Source: Mycteria americana
Taxonomy: Eukaryota; Chordata; Aves; Ciconiiformes; Ciconiidae
Reading direction: 5' to 3'
Length of the DNA: 64,000 nucleotides
NCBI RefSeq assembly: GCF_035582795.1
Contig: NC_134368.1
Coordinates: 41,655,501 to 41,719,500, forward strand
Shown here: one piece after another, positions 50,221 to 62,259 of the stretch
Position numbering within the stretch: position 1 is the stretch's first letter
How the letters are laid out: each line of letters opens with the position of its first letter
Made by a program: the position numbers and the translations under genes
The notes under the pieces: generated by a model
Seen by the model: only the letters and a program-made list of their open reading frames with translations
What the model was told of the DNA's origin: nothing
Databases searched by the model: none

Positions 50221-52799
50221 ATTGGAAGTCCAAAATTTGGAAATGCAATGATTATATCGTCCAAGGGTCTTAGCACAAACCATATTATCCAGACTCAGGC
50301 ATGCTGAAGAGTATTTAATGAAGGATTATACAAACTATATTATTATACACATATACAAACTATTATACAGACAATTACCACCCCTTCTAATTTCTGCCAT
50401 CTTGGAAGTTCAGGTAAATTTGACTATTCTATTTTTAGAATGCAAAGAGTTCAAATAATACAGTGGAATTATATTTAGCTCTATTTCTGAATCTTTAAAT
50501 CAAGTTATCAGTCTTTAAATTCTCCAGTATATAAATATTTTTTAAAATAATAAATCTATCATGATTAAAAATGATATTATTCTTACTTTGCCTTAGCTGT
50601 CTCCTCCTATGCCTATCTTCTTGGGTCCAAGAGTTTGTCTTAGGTCTAACATTTCACTATAAGACAGGTTTTACTCCATGTTTACTACAAAACTTTTCCT
50701 TCAAGCAGACAGGCCTTCCTCCTCTAAGTCATCTGTCACTGCCTTTCCATCTTAATTCTTACTCAGCACTAAATTTTGTAATTTTTTGACACCTCCAAGT
50801 CCCAGAACCTTAAATGGTTATGACTCTGAAGCCATTGCGATTTGCTGTTTTTGCCAGAATTTGCCCAGACTGATTCAGAAGGACCAAGTAACTAGTTTGT
50901 CAAATTACTTCCTCACCAGTAAGCCATAAACAGTTGGTGCTGTATGTATAAACTTATTACCCAGGATTTACTGCAGCTGGAAAGTCTTTGCTTTTAATAA
51001 GTTGGCAGTGCTGATATTAGTCAGAAAATGATAAACCTGCACCGGAAATTCAAACACATTGCTAAAAGATTTATAACAGTGATCAATATCCCTGATGACC
51101 ATACAGAGTAAGTCCCTTGGACTTTCCTTGCCAGAACTACTCTGAAGAAAGTTCCAGTGCCTGGCTTCCTGGAGGGTTAAAATATCAAACAATATTTGCA
51201 AAGTAATGCAAAACATTGTATTTCTAAAATTACTTTCTTATATGAATGATAGCTCTTAAATTATTTTTGCTCCTTATTAAAGGTATCTTGACTTGTTACC
51301 ACAGTATACTCTTTAGCATGTAAACTACAGTTTCAACCTAAGGTAAAGCTGTGCTAGGCAAAAGAAGACCTCAGGCAAAGTCTAAGCACTGCAGTTTTTC
51401 TTCTTTCTTCTTTGAGTCTCCTGAAGTCCTACAAACAAGTATTTAAAAATTAGGAGCTTACATCTTAGCAGCTGATTTGAGGATTGGATTTTGGAGCTTG
51501 TCATGGACACCATGCAATCACCATCTTCTGATGGGGCTACAGTGAAGAATAGGCAGATGGTTTAGAGATTAGTGAATTCAATACAGTACTTCTTGAAAGT
51601 ATAATTCAAAAGATTTAGAGCCTTGTTTTGTAACTATTGAAATTTAAAGAGACAAAACCTAATTTGACATTGTTCTTTTTCAAAAAGTGCACATTCTAAA
51701 TCTTCTAGACAGCTATGCAGTTTGAACAAATCTGCCCAGAATGATTCAGATCTATCATTAAGAATAAGTATCTCCTTAAGTGACTTTGCCACTCTCTGGT
51801 TAGTTTTATTAGTCCTAGAACAAGCACTGGGGCTTAATGCCTTTTTGAGTTTTAATCTGGCAACAGTTTTAAAGAAACAGAATGAGTACTAATAAGACAA
51901 CTCAATCATTTTAAATAATTTGTTCTTCCAATAAAATTCCTACGTAGACAAGATTTTTAACTACCATCTTTTAGTCATCATTAATCTTGGTCAATAACAC
52001 ATAATTATGTGTTTTGTCTGAGTGCTCTGCTTTTGGATAAGGAATTCTGCATATCTGTTCTTGTTCAACAGAAATAATAGAGAAGACTGTTGATACTTAT
52101 TTAGCCATGGAATAAAACAGAAAATTAAGAGCTCTTTTAAAATCTTTGTTCCGGTTGCAAAATATTTTTATTTCCAGTACATCAAACTTATAGCAAGGTG
52201 CTTCTCTTACTCAGTTGTTCCACATCCCAGACTATATCTCTTCCTGCAAATATGGGAAATACTTCATTGTCTTTCAAATTTGGACACAGTTATGTTATCC
52301 ATATGTAAAAATTGTCATGGCCTCAAGATGCTCAGAATTAACCTGATACAGAAGAGGTGTTATATTTTTAAATCTATATAGTCCAGATTGTACCCTTGGA
52401 TAACAATCTATTAAGGTGGAAATTTGGGGATTTACCTAGGAAAGTGTAAAGTGTTCCTTGCCCTGGTATTACCAGACAGTATTCAGCAATCATTAGTTTA
52501 GGAACTTCTTAAGCCAGGACTTAACTGAAAAATTAATTTAGCTAAATATGTTCTTCTGATGACTTCTGGAAGCTGTTTATACTTTTGGCCTTTCCAGTAT
52601 TATATGGCAATAAAATCTTCATGTTTTGGAATAGTTAAAAGTATAATTTTTTGTTTGCTTTGAATTTGGTGACTATTTTACTGATTTTATTGCCATATTA
52701 CATATTAAGATACGGAGGAAAAGGATTACCTCCTTTTGATCTTTACAGATTTGTATACTTACATATTGCTCCCTACCGTATCCCTTTTCCAGTGTGAAG

Positions 52800-54395
52800 A
52801 GTTCTGTTCTACTTAAGCTTTTTTTGTGTGGCAGCCTTTCATAGAATTTGTGATCCTTGTTTGCCTTCTTGACATCGCTTTTCTCCCTAATATATCCTTT
52901 TGAGGTGAACAGAGGGGACATTTTGAGGCATTCAAGACAGAAGTTTATGATCTACTTGTATGGTAGTCCTTTTTTTAAATGTATTTCTTTGCATTCTCCT
53001 ATCTTTATTGGTTACATAGCATGCTTCCAGAGAACCATCCATAATTAATTTAGCCTCTCTTTCCTACATGGAAATCATTAATTTGGAGCCCGTCAGTAGG
53101 AATGCATGGTAAGGATTATTTGGCATTTGACTGACACTGAATTTCATCAAACATTTTATTGCTTGATAGCTCAGTATTTTGTGATTTTTCTGCACCTCCT
53201 TGCAGTCAGCTTTATATAACAACCACCCTAAATAATCTTATACCAGAAGCAAAATTATATTGCTATATATTCTTTTCTATGTCATTAACATTGAACTACA
53301 AAGATTCAATGCAGATCCATGGGGAAACTCACCAGCAATCACCTTGCACTTTGAAAAATGGTTATTCCTAACATTAAATAACTTTAAAGCAAAAGACCTA
53401 TAAGAGGACTGTCTCTAACTTCATCAAAACTAATACCCTTTAAAAGTCTTTGACAAAAGATCATGTTGAAAAGTTGTTGAAACTCCAAATAAACTATTTT
53501 AGTTAGTTTAATATATATTACAGTTAAAATTAATATTTATTTAATTAGATTACCTTTGTCCACATGTTCATCAGCTCTTTCAGAGAGCTTCAGTAGATCT
53601 GAGAGATGTTATTTCAGCAAAAATAATATTAATCCATATCTCTTAATCATAAGAGTTCTCATCATTTCTACCAGCATAGCTGGTACAGAGGTAAGGCTTA
53701 CAGGGATAAAGTTCGTTGTCAATGTCATCCACCGTCATACCTGGAGTCTGTTTTTTAAGTCAAATTATACTTGCTGGACATGGTACACATTTCCACTGAT
53801 AAAAAAACTGGCACAGGTGATACCTGACTCCCAGTGACTCATATTTCCACAATTTTGCAAAGATTTTTAGAGCGTCTGGCTTGATATCACTTCAGCCTGT
53901 CAGTTTGTTCCTGTTCGCTTAGTCTGAAATGTCTACTACAGTCCCCATACAAATCTTCCACCAGAATGGCTCCAGTATTTGACACAGCTAGCAATCGGAG
54001 ACAAATGCTGCTACAAAGACTTCATTTAGTTTTTCTGCTCCGACCTTCTTCACTCTCATGGATACATTTATATCTTAATCATCTTCTCTTTACTTCACCT
54101 TCCAGATCTTGGCAGGATTCTATTTTTAACGCCTTGCAGATAGTTATCTTTGTTAGCTTTTCTGTCTCTAGTGAGTTTCAGCTCTATTTTTCCCCCCATC
54201 TTTATGTTCAACTTGTCTGAGTTCCTGTGTTTGAATATAACTTCCAGTTTTAAGAGCTTCATTTATGCTTCTTTTTGACCATATTTTGGGAAGTTCATTT
54301 TCACTCTCAGCACAGTATCTTTAAGTAATCTCTAAACCATTTGCAAACTGCTTTTAGCTTCTCCTTTTATGCTCTTTTTAACTAGCTGTTAACTG
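52800..54395 (-). mobile_element. Very old CR1/L3-type LINE, antisense
   Basis: On the plus strand I can follow, in order, antisense blocks typical of amniote CR1/L3-type ORF2: TGACACTGAATTTCATC (about 53130), CACCTCCTTGCAGTCAGC (about 53194), GCAGATCCATGGGGAAACTC (about 53311), TGGTTATTCCTAACATTAAA (about 53359), AAGTCTTTGACAAAAGATCA, TTAGATTACCTTTGTCCACA (about 53545), then a long segment with CTTCATTTAGTTTTTCTGCT near 54020 and ACTTCCAGTTTTAAGAGC near 54240. The reading frame is destroyed throughout. The length and consistent order make chance resemblance unlikely, but the edges are approximate. This is far older than the CR1 copies elsewhere in the window. Confidence 0.75.
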
Positions 54396-54687
54396 CATTT
54401 TTGTAATGTTGCTTCTGAAATTAAGCAGCAGCATTGCAGTGGCTTTTTCTTTATAAAAGCAACTATGTTTGTTGATACAGCAAAATTACACTTTAAAGCA
54501 TAGTACTGTTTTAAACAAGATAGTATCATACCAAATTTGAAATGATGACAAGTACTACAACATGAAAGTGTTTGAAAGGAAAGCTGCCTTGCAAACAAAT
54601 TATCCAACATACTCAGGAAGTACAATTTTCTCCCTGACAGTTTTTAGTGACTCTGCCTTTGTTCATCTCCCCTGCTTTTCTTTTCCC

Positions 54688-54720
54688 TTGTCAATGTCAA
54701 GGGAAGTTGTCAATGTCAAG
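54688..54720 (+). repeat. 14-bp repeat TTGTCAATGTCAAG, two copies
   Basis: TTGTCAATGTCAAG occurs at 54688-54701 and again at 54707-54720, separated by five bases. The first copy also sits in a small CCCTTG/CAAGGG hairpin. Confidence 0.85.
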
Positions 54721-56021
54721 CTTTTACTGGATTCTAGAAATATTGGATATTCGACAGCTCTAAATAATTAACCAAGTAGCAACATGAAAACAGTGTCAAA
54801 GTGACTGCATAGTGATACCTCCTTACCTGAGAATTCTGCTCCATAGGTGTAGTCTTGTGTATTACAATGACTGAAGTACACGTAGTGATGTTTTGTTGCA
54901 ATTGCCATACAGTACTTCAAAACAATTGTTGCCTTGAGGAAAGGAAGCTGGATGTTCCAAGTTGTGTCCTGTTTGCAGAATTTTTAATGGATGTTCTGAT
55001 ATTTCAAGTATTTAATATCAAGTTCATTGGTCATATTAGATTTTGCTAGCTGCAAACCACCAGCAGTGGCAGAGCAGCTTCTTACTTCAGCGACCCTAAA
55101 AAAGAAATATTACATAAGGGTTTGTAAGACTAGTCCTCAAATTCCAGATATAGATCTTTCATTATTAATGACTGCTTACACCTGCAAAAAGAAATCACGT
55201 TCTCCAATGCTGAACTGGATTATTGATATAAGAATATCAAGGTGCAGGAGGGTGACAGAAAAACCTTGTGATGGAAAAGCCTTGTTTCTGCTGTACACAG
55301 ACTGAAATTGATAAGAAATAATGGAGAAATTAGCATGCTCTACCACAATGCCATTTTTACAGACACTTTCAGAGAAATAATTTAAAACCTTTTCCATGAA
55401 GAGAGGATTCATTGTTCAGTTATCATAATGACTACTCTGCCACTACTGATGCTTTACAAATGCAAGATAAGACAGAACAACAGTTGACTGAAGACCCATG
55501 GTAACAGAAAATTCAGTTTAAATGGATTCTTAACCATTTTGTGGATTTAAGATAAATGAGAATAGAATCTAAGTCATTCTTTCTTACCCACATTTGTTCC
55601 TGTAAGCAGTAGAGATAAGAGCAGCCATAATGTATTTCTGTTACCAGTGATGACAGATAACATTAAAGGCAGCAGCTACCTTCAGTGAAAAAGGTCATTT
55701 TTTTTCGTCTAATTGTTGTAAGAAGTGACATACATTGTTCACTGAAATGCACATAAAAATATTTTTTTACTGTATATTTCAAATGGGATGTTGATTTTTT
55801 TGCATAGAATCATCTGCACAAGTTTATAATGAAGTTTCTCTCTTTTTTTGTTGGTAGAACTGGCCAGTCAAGTAGTATACCTTTGAGAAAAATCAAAAGG
55901 AAAATTATTAGAAATCATTCAATTTAATTTTGCATTAAATGAGTTATGAATGTAGTATTGTTTCCTCCTAAGTCGATAAACATTGTTTCATAATGGTTTA
56001 TATTTTACAGTCACTCAATAA

Positions 56022-56159
<138 letters not shown>

Positions 56160-58639
56160 TAAAGTTCAAGTTAAATATGTTCAATGAGCTCAAAAGCTAG
56201 CTAGGGCTTCTCTTCACCTGGAACTAAATGAAGAAGGAAATCCACTTCTGAGAACAGAAAGTGAGAACATTTAATTTGGCAACTGATTTTTTCTAACAGA
56301 AAATCCGTCATTATACCATCAAACACACAAGTAAAAGTAAAGCCAAAGGTTGTTTTTTTTATTTCTCTGTAGTTTTATTTGACAGTTGTAATGAACTCAT
56401 TATTTTCAGTTAGGTAAGTATTAGTTTCTAGAGTGTTCCACCTTTCTAACCTCAAAAATGTCAATTCATTAAGTTGCTTTGTTAATGATATTTTATAATT
56501 TCATTATATCGAGTGCATATGGGGATTTATACTTTATTTAAAAAGTCCTTCTTCCATAGAGATTCTGCATTATTGCACAGAGATAATAGAATAACTAAGA
56601 TGGTGATCTGGTATATCAAAATTCATTATGAATTCGAAGAGTGGGGTAAATATAAGTGGATCGCACACTTTTTGTACATACACTTATAATTTGTCTATTA
56701 AAGAAAGGCAGAATATAGAGTACAAAAAGACTGGAGATTTTAAGGAAATAAGGGGAAAGAGAGGTCAAAGTCTAAAGATAGTAAAACTAGATCTTGAACT
56801 GTGAACCGACAAAAATAACTTGGATAATCTTATTTAACAGGTGAAACATATTGCTAATAACTTGGAGCACAAATTTACTCACTAAAATTTGATGAGAGAG
56901 GAGATATAGGCACTCTTTTGCCATACAAGTGCCTCCCATATTTTGAAGAAAGACAAATAAACACCTTCGAAAACAGTTGCATAGTAATTTAAGGACAGAG
57001 AGGGTTAAAATGTAGAGAGATGAAGGAAGAACTGTGGGAGTTTGTAAGATCCAAATTAGTAAATACTCTGACATCCCAACAATTTCAGGAGTCAGGATAT
57101 GTACTTGGAATGACAGAACACAGAGTAAAAATAATTGGTATAGCCAAAAAAACAGGAAGATAGAGGAATAATACTAAGCAAAAGCCATCCTTCTGAATCA
57201 CCGGTAAGAGCAAAAATGAGACCTTTGATGTAGCCAAGGACCTGTACTTAGGAAATCAATAGCATAAATTCATAAAGTCAAATATTTATGCCCCCTATCT
57301 CCAAAGTGATGTTCACAGCTGCCTGATCTTTACGCACCTAGGAACATAGTGGTAGATGTTACTGAGAGAGGCAGATTATTTTTTTCAGGTAGAAAATTAC
57401 TTTAATTTGTATTTGGATGCCTTGCCAGATTGCAAATCCCAAACAGATTGACATGGCATCCAAGGAGATTTATTCAGGTTTCATCAGAGGATTAAGCAAT
57501 GCCTTAGAATTGCTTAGATTGCACATGAATAGAATAGTGCTCCACAGCTACTTTTTAACAGCTGTGTGGGTGAATCTGGTGCAAAGCAGGAGACAGACTA
57601 CAGAGTCAGTAAAGTGCAAAGATCCAGCAATTAGATCACTATAAAAAAGAATATTTAGAAAGCTGAAGTTGCTACCACATTAAAAAATTGTCCTGAATTT
57701 GGGAAGAGGATGCCTGAGTTCACATCTCAAGTGTATTTTCTCTCAAAAAAATGAGAATTAGAAATATTTCCTTTCAGTACAACATATTAAGTTACTACAA
57801 TACTTCTATCTTATAATGAAATTACATTCTGTTCTGTGTTGCCTTGAAAGCCAATTAAAACAGTCGAGATAGACTACAACCTGATCCGTAACAAACAGTT
57901 CCAGGTAGTATGTTATAGAAAATACCAAACCTGGTCAGAACCACAGGGTTTTTCATTCTATCGATTATATGCATTCAAAAACTGGACAATCAAGCACAAC
58001 CTTGACCTTAGGACAAATGCTGCCTTCATGATGCTGGTATTCTGGTTATAATGTATTCACCGATACAGTTCAAAACAGACTTTTGCTTATGGTCAGCAGC
58101 TGTTGACCTCTCAGAGACTCAAATCTTCCTTTGCAGAAGAAGAAATACTTTCATGTAGGTAGGACTTTTGCTTGTGTATTTTATTAGCTTTACTTCTCCC
58201 CAACACTGAAGATGAACATCTTCTGAAAAACATGAAAATCTTTCTATCTTAAAATTACAATTAAAAACATCTTGCATTATTTTACAAACTGAATTTCTGC
58301 ATTGTTGAACAGAAGTAAATTCACTGCAATTCAGCATTTTATTTTATTCTATTTTACCAATGTTATTTACTGTAGTCCTTAAAATTCAGGTACCTGTGTC
58401 TTACTATTTATTCTAAATCTTTACACATAGAAAGGCTCATTAGAACAATTTATTAGACTCAAAAAGGACTTTTATATTCTTGATAAATACTTTTTTCCAA
58501 ACTGCAAACAAAAGAGCTTAAGTAAGCAGCAAGTGCAAAATAAAACCTGGCCACTAAGTGGTACCTTGAAGTCTCACTGGTACTGAAAACTCCCAGCTGA
58601 ATAATGGGATACGCATATAATCTATTAGCTTTAAAGAAG

Positions 58640-59110
58640 TCCGGGTACATCAACCCCCGTCCTTCACTGTCGTTGTAATTGCTCTTGGCACTGTCGGGCT
58701 CTCTCTTCTTCTCCCTGTCTCTCTGGTTCTCTAGTTCTCTCACTGATGACCAAAATCTTTGAGCTCCCTCTGCTGCCTCGGTTATGTATAACACAGTAAA
58801 CAGTTACAGAAAAACAAGGGGTTAAAAAAAAAAAAAACAAGATCAGCTGCAAAATAGCCCGGTGCCAACTTTATGTTACCAGACTTTATAGCTCTCTATA
58901 AGGCAGAGAAGTTTGTCAGTGTGCAATGGGAACTTACAGCGAGCAGCAGGAATCAGCGCTCGGGCAAGCGGATTCTCTTAAACTCATCCAGGCCTGTTTA
59001 CTGTTGTACAGTGGGGTCTAACAGGTCGGGAGAGACAGCCAAACCAAATCAGCAGCTTAATTTGACTTACAGCTTGTCAACTCTTTAAATTGGTTCGTTC
59101 GTTCTTTCTT
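58640..59110. other. CpG-enriched patch in GLRA3 intron 3
   Basis: Within very AT-rich intron DNA this stretch holds roughly a dozen CpG dinucleotides (for example near 58641, 58660, 58671, 58697, 58780, 58959-58970, 59028 and 59096-59100). It also has a pyrimidine-rich run, CTCTCTTCTTCTCCCTGTCT, at about 58700, and a minus-strand TATAAAG word near 58887. A 111-codon minus-strand frame (58794-58459) covers its left part but matches no family I recognise. It could be a conserved enhancer, a promoter or exon of an antisense non-coding RNA, or an unclassified insertion. Confidence 0.45.
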
Positions 59111-61679
59111 TTTTTCTTGTTTTCTACATGATATTCAACTTCTTTAGAGTATGGCTTACAGTTCCCTTTCTTTGTCTCAGAAAACAGGTCAGATGGTTCA
59201 TAGTAGGGAAAAGGCATGCCACCTCTTGCTAGGAAGTTGTGATTCTAGTTGAACCTAGGTAACTTTAAGTGATCATATAAGGAACTTAATTTATGTCATG
59301 TACACTCTGAGGAGGCAGAAAAAAAAGTAAATCACATAATTAAAAACTCCCTTAAACAAACTTTCATCATTGGCACCACTTAGGGTCCAGCCTTGCCAAT
59401 CTTTCTATGCTATGGAGCTGAAAGGTAGTACCAGATCTGTATATGTCTCGATGATATTCACAAAGGGAGGATTTCACAGTCCTCCTCTAGCCAAGTAAAA
59501 CTCTTACTGCTTTGCACACATAAAGGAAAACCTAGGTCCAGTCTTTCATTTTTTACATGTTGCTACTATTCTTTTTTTCATATAAGGATTTAGAAATATT
59601 AAAGAATAGCAGGAGATTAAAAAAACAGGAAAGCCCAGAATAAAATGGCTATTTCATGATATGAAATTAACATAACATAATTAACATAAATTAACATCTG
59701 AAGTTTTTTATTTAAGATAAATAGCAATGTACCTAAGCACGCTTAACCTTAAAAATCTGAGAAATCAATTGGATTGCTTGGTCATGTAAGGTTAAATGTA
59801 TATTGGCAATATAGGAACCATATCCTACAGGAAACCAAATAATTTTCTTATTGGTGCACTGGAACTTAAATTTCAGGTTTTATCACAACATTCTCAAAAG
59901 TTTCTTTTTGTAGCTCAAGCTGTGCTCAGCTTGTATTTGCACTGTATGTCCTAATGCTGAGAGATTTCCTGATTGTTAAGAGCAGTGTCATATATATTGT
60001 TGGCAGTTACCAACAAAAGAAAAGAAGACATTATTCAGTCTTACAGGGTGAGAATAACATCAGTGCCAACATTTTCAGCTACAAATGTTCAGAGACAAAA
60101 TACTGAATACATGAAGCAAAGGCTACAGAATACTTAGGCTATAGGGCAGATAGCAGGCCATACCAAAAAGCCTCCTTTTATTCTAGTAAATTCGACAGAC
60201 CAACTTCCTTAAGTTTTTCTGAGTTTTAAAGGTCAGGAACATCACTTTGATCTTAATGCAAATTTACGGCAATATTTACTAAGTATGTGTTAATATGCTT
60301 AGCATAATACATGTGCTAAAAGTGCATTGAAAGGGACACTCACTGAGAGACGTAATGGCAAATGACAATAGTGCAGACAGTTAACACATTAAAAAGCATA
60401 TGTCTGTTATTTGTTCCTGCCACATTTTTGCTGATGGGTATTTCTGGACTCAGTCTGAAAAGAACTTTTTATCCTGAATGTTCTTAGGAAGCAGGTGATA
60501 GATCTTGCTGTGCTCCCAGCACTAATGAGATTATCTTACATCTACAAATAAAATGTGCTTTTAACATACATCAACCCATTTTTAAGCCATTGTAATTACC
60601 CTCCTTTCACGAGTCATAGCTCTTTAATTTTATTAGCTTCATTTTGCTTCAAGTGAGCATTTCTGTTTATGTTCTATTCTACCTATTCTAGGTAGTCTTT
60701 AAATAGAGTACTTGAAAGGAGTGTTCACTTGTATACATGCAAAGCTTAATGCTGAAGAGTTTCACCAAATATTTTTCCTAAATGAATCATTTAGTTGATT
60801 GTCTCATATACAAGGAAATATATGCCTGCCTTTGGTGAAAATATGCTGAAAAATTCTGTGTAATGAATGTAGCAATGTGTTAATACTGAAGCGAGGGGCA
60901 GAAATATCTACATTGCACAATTTTTATCTCAGATGAGTGAACATGCAATAAAGGCCACTTTACACTTCCAAAATTACAAAAAAATATTTCTTTTTCCCTA
61001 TTTGATCATCAACTCCCTTCTATCAAGGCACAGAGAAGTCAACAGATTGTTCTTGTATGAGTTTGGAAGGTGGATTATTTAACATCCTTTATTTTATCAT
61101 AAACTTGCCTCTGCCACCCTGAGCCTGGGTCACAGAGTCAGGAGTAGACAGAGGTTTTTCAAATTCTAGTGGGTCTGCAGCTGTCCAGTTTGTTACGTGA
61201 CCAGATTAATCCATGCAAATCCCCCTGCTGAACCTGCATTCTAAGCAGACAGCATCATATCACCCTCCCCAGATACAGCAGCTCTTTTCCATATTGTGCA
61301 GAAATTCTACAGGATGCGACCAAAGTGTGCTTGAAAAAGCACATTGTGATATGAATTAGCAAACAAATAGCATCATTTGTTTTCAAATTTTAAAAAAAAA
61401 AGACCTATATCAGTTTGGTTTATAAGCAACAATGGAAAATATTGTTTTGTGCAGTTCTGCTCTGAAACTTCTAGTCTAGGATAACTTTTTAGAAGGGAAT
61501 CTTGGAATTCAGATACTGCGTGGTGGAAGATATCAGGTAAGACGCTGGCTGGTATTGTAACAGCACAACGGCATGATGAAGCAGAGAGGGGCAAGGAAAT
61601 GTTAGATAAAGGTAACACAGCCAACTCCCGTCCGTCTCACTGAGTTACAAGGTGTGGCATGATACCAACTGCTTGCAAC

Positions 61680-61684
61680 AGCTG
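61680..61684. repeat. Target-site duplication of second solo LTR (AGCTG)
   Basis: AGCTG directly before the LTR edge TGTCGTGG is repeated directly after the other edge at 62255-62259. Confidence 0.87.
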
Positions 61685-62254
61685 TGTCGTGGTTTAGCTT
61701 CAGTCAGCAACTAAGCACCACATAGCCACTCGCTCACCCTCCCCCCCCCTCCCCCCAGTGCTATGGGGGAGGGAATCTGAAGAGCACAAGTAAGAAAACT
61801 CGTGGGTTGAGATAAGAACAGTTTAATAACTGGAAAAAAAAATAAATTGTAATGAAAAGGAAAAAAACAAGAGAGCGAGAGAGGAACAAAACCCAGGAAA
61901 AAGGCAAGTGATGCAACATTCACCACCCGCCAAACGATGCCCAGCCCGTCCCCGAGCAGCGATCGCTGTCCCCCGGCCAACTCCCCCCAGTTTCTATACT
62001 GAGCATGATGGCATATGGTATGGAATAGCCCTTTGGCCAGTTGGGGTCAGCTGTCCTGGCTGTGCCCCCTCCCAGCTTCTTGTGCCCCTGGCAGAGCATG
62101 GGAAGCTGACAAGTCCTTGACTGGTGTAAGCACTACTGAGCAACAACTCAAACTTCAGTGTGTTACCAACATTATTCTCATCCTAAATCCAAAACACAGC
62201 ACTATACCAGCCACTAGGAAGAAAATTAGCTCTATCCGAACCAAAACCAAGACA
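61685..62254 (-). mobile_element. Solo LTR of the same avian ERV family (copy 2), antisense
   Basis: A 570-bp element in reverse orientation. On the minus strand it begins TGTCTTGGTTTTGGTTCGGA and ends TAAACCACGACA, with 5-bp duplications AGCTG on both sides. It shares the layout of the 18.8-kb copy: the GGATAGAG start, the TTGACTGGTGTAAGCACTAC block seen inverted at about 62117, the CCAGCTTCTTGTGCCCC block seen inverted, and the GCATCACTTGCC-type region. A TATA-like TATAGAAAC (minus strand, near 61997) is kept here but lost in copy 1. A C/T-rich run at 61739-61757 marks the region near its 3' end. No retroviral genes remain. It lies antisense in GLRA3 intron 3. Confidence 0.93.
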
Positions 62255-62259
62255 AGCTG
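62255..62259. repeat. Second target-site duplication copy (AGCTG)
   Basis: AGCTG directly follows the LTR edge ACCAAGACA, matching 61680-61684. Confidence 0.87.

Noticed and set aside
58459..58794. 111-codon minus-strand frame as a real gene
   Set aside because: I recognise no family, and the Arg/Glu-rich part comes from a CT-rich run on the other strand. I kept it only as part of the CpG-enriched patch finding.
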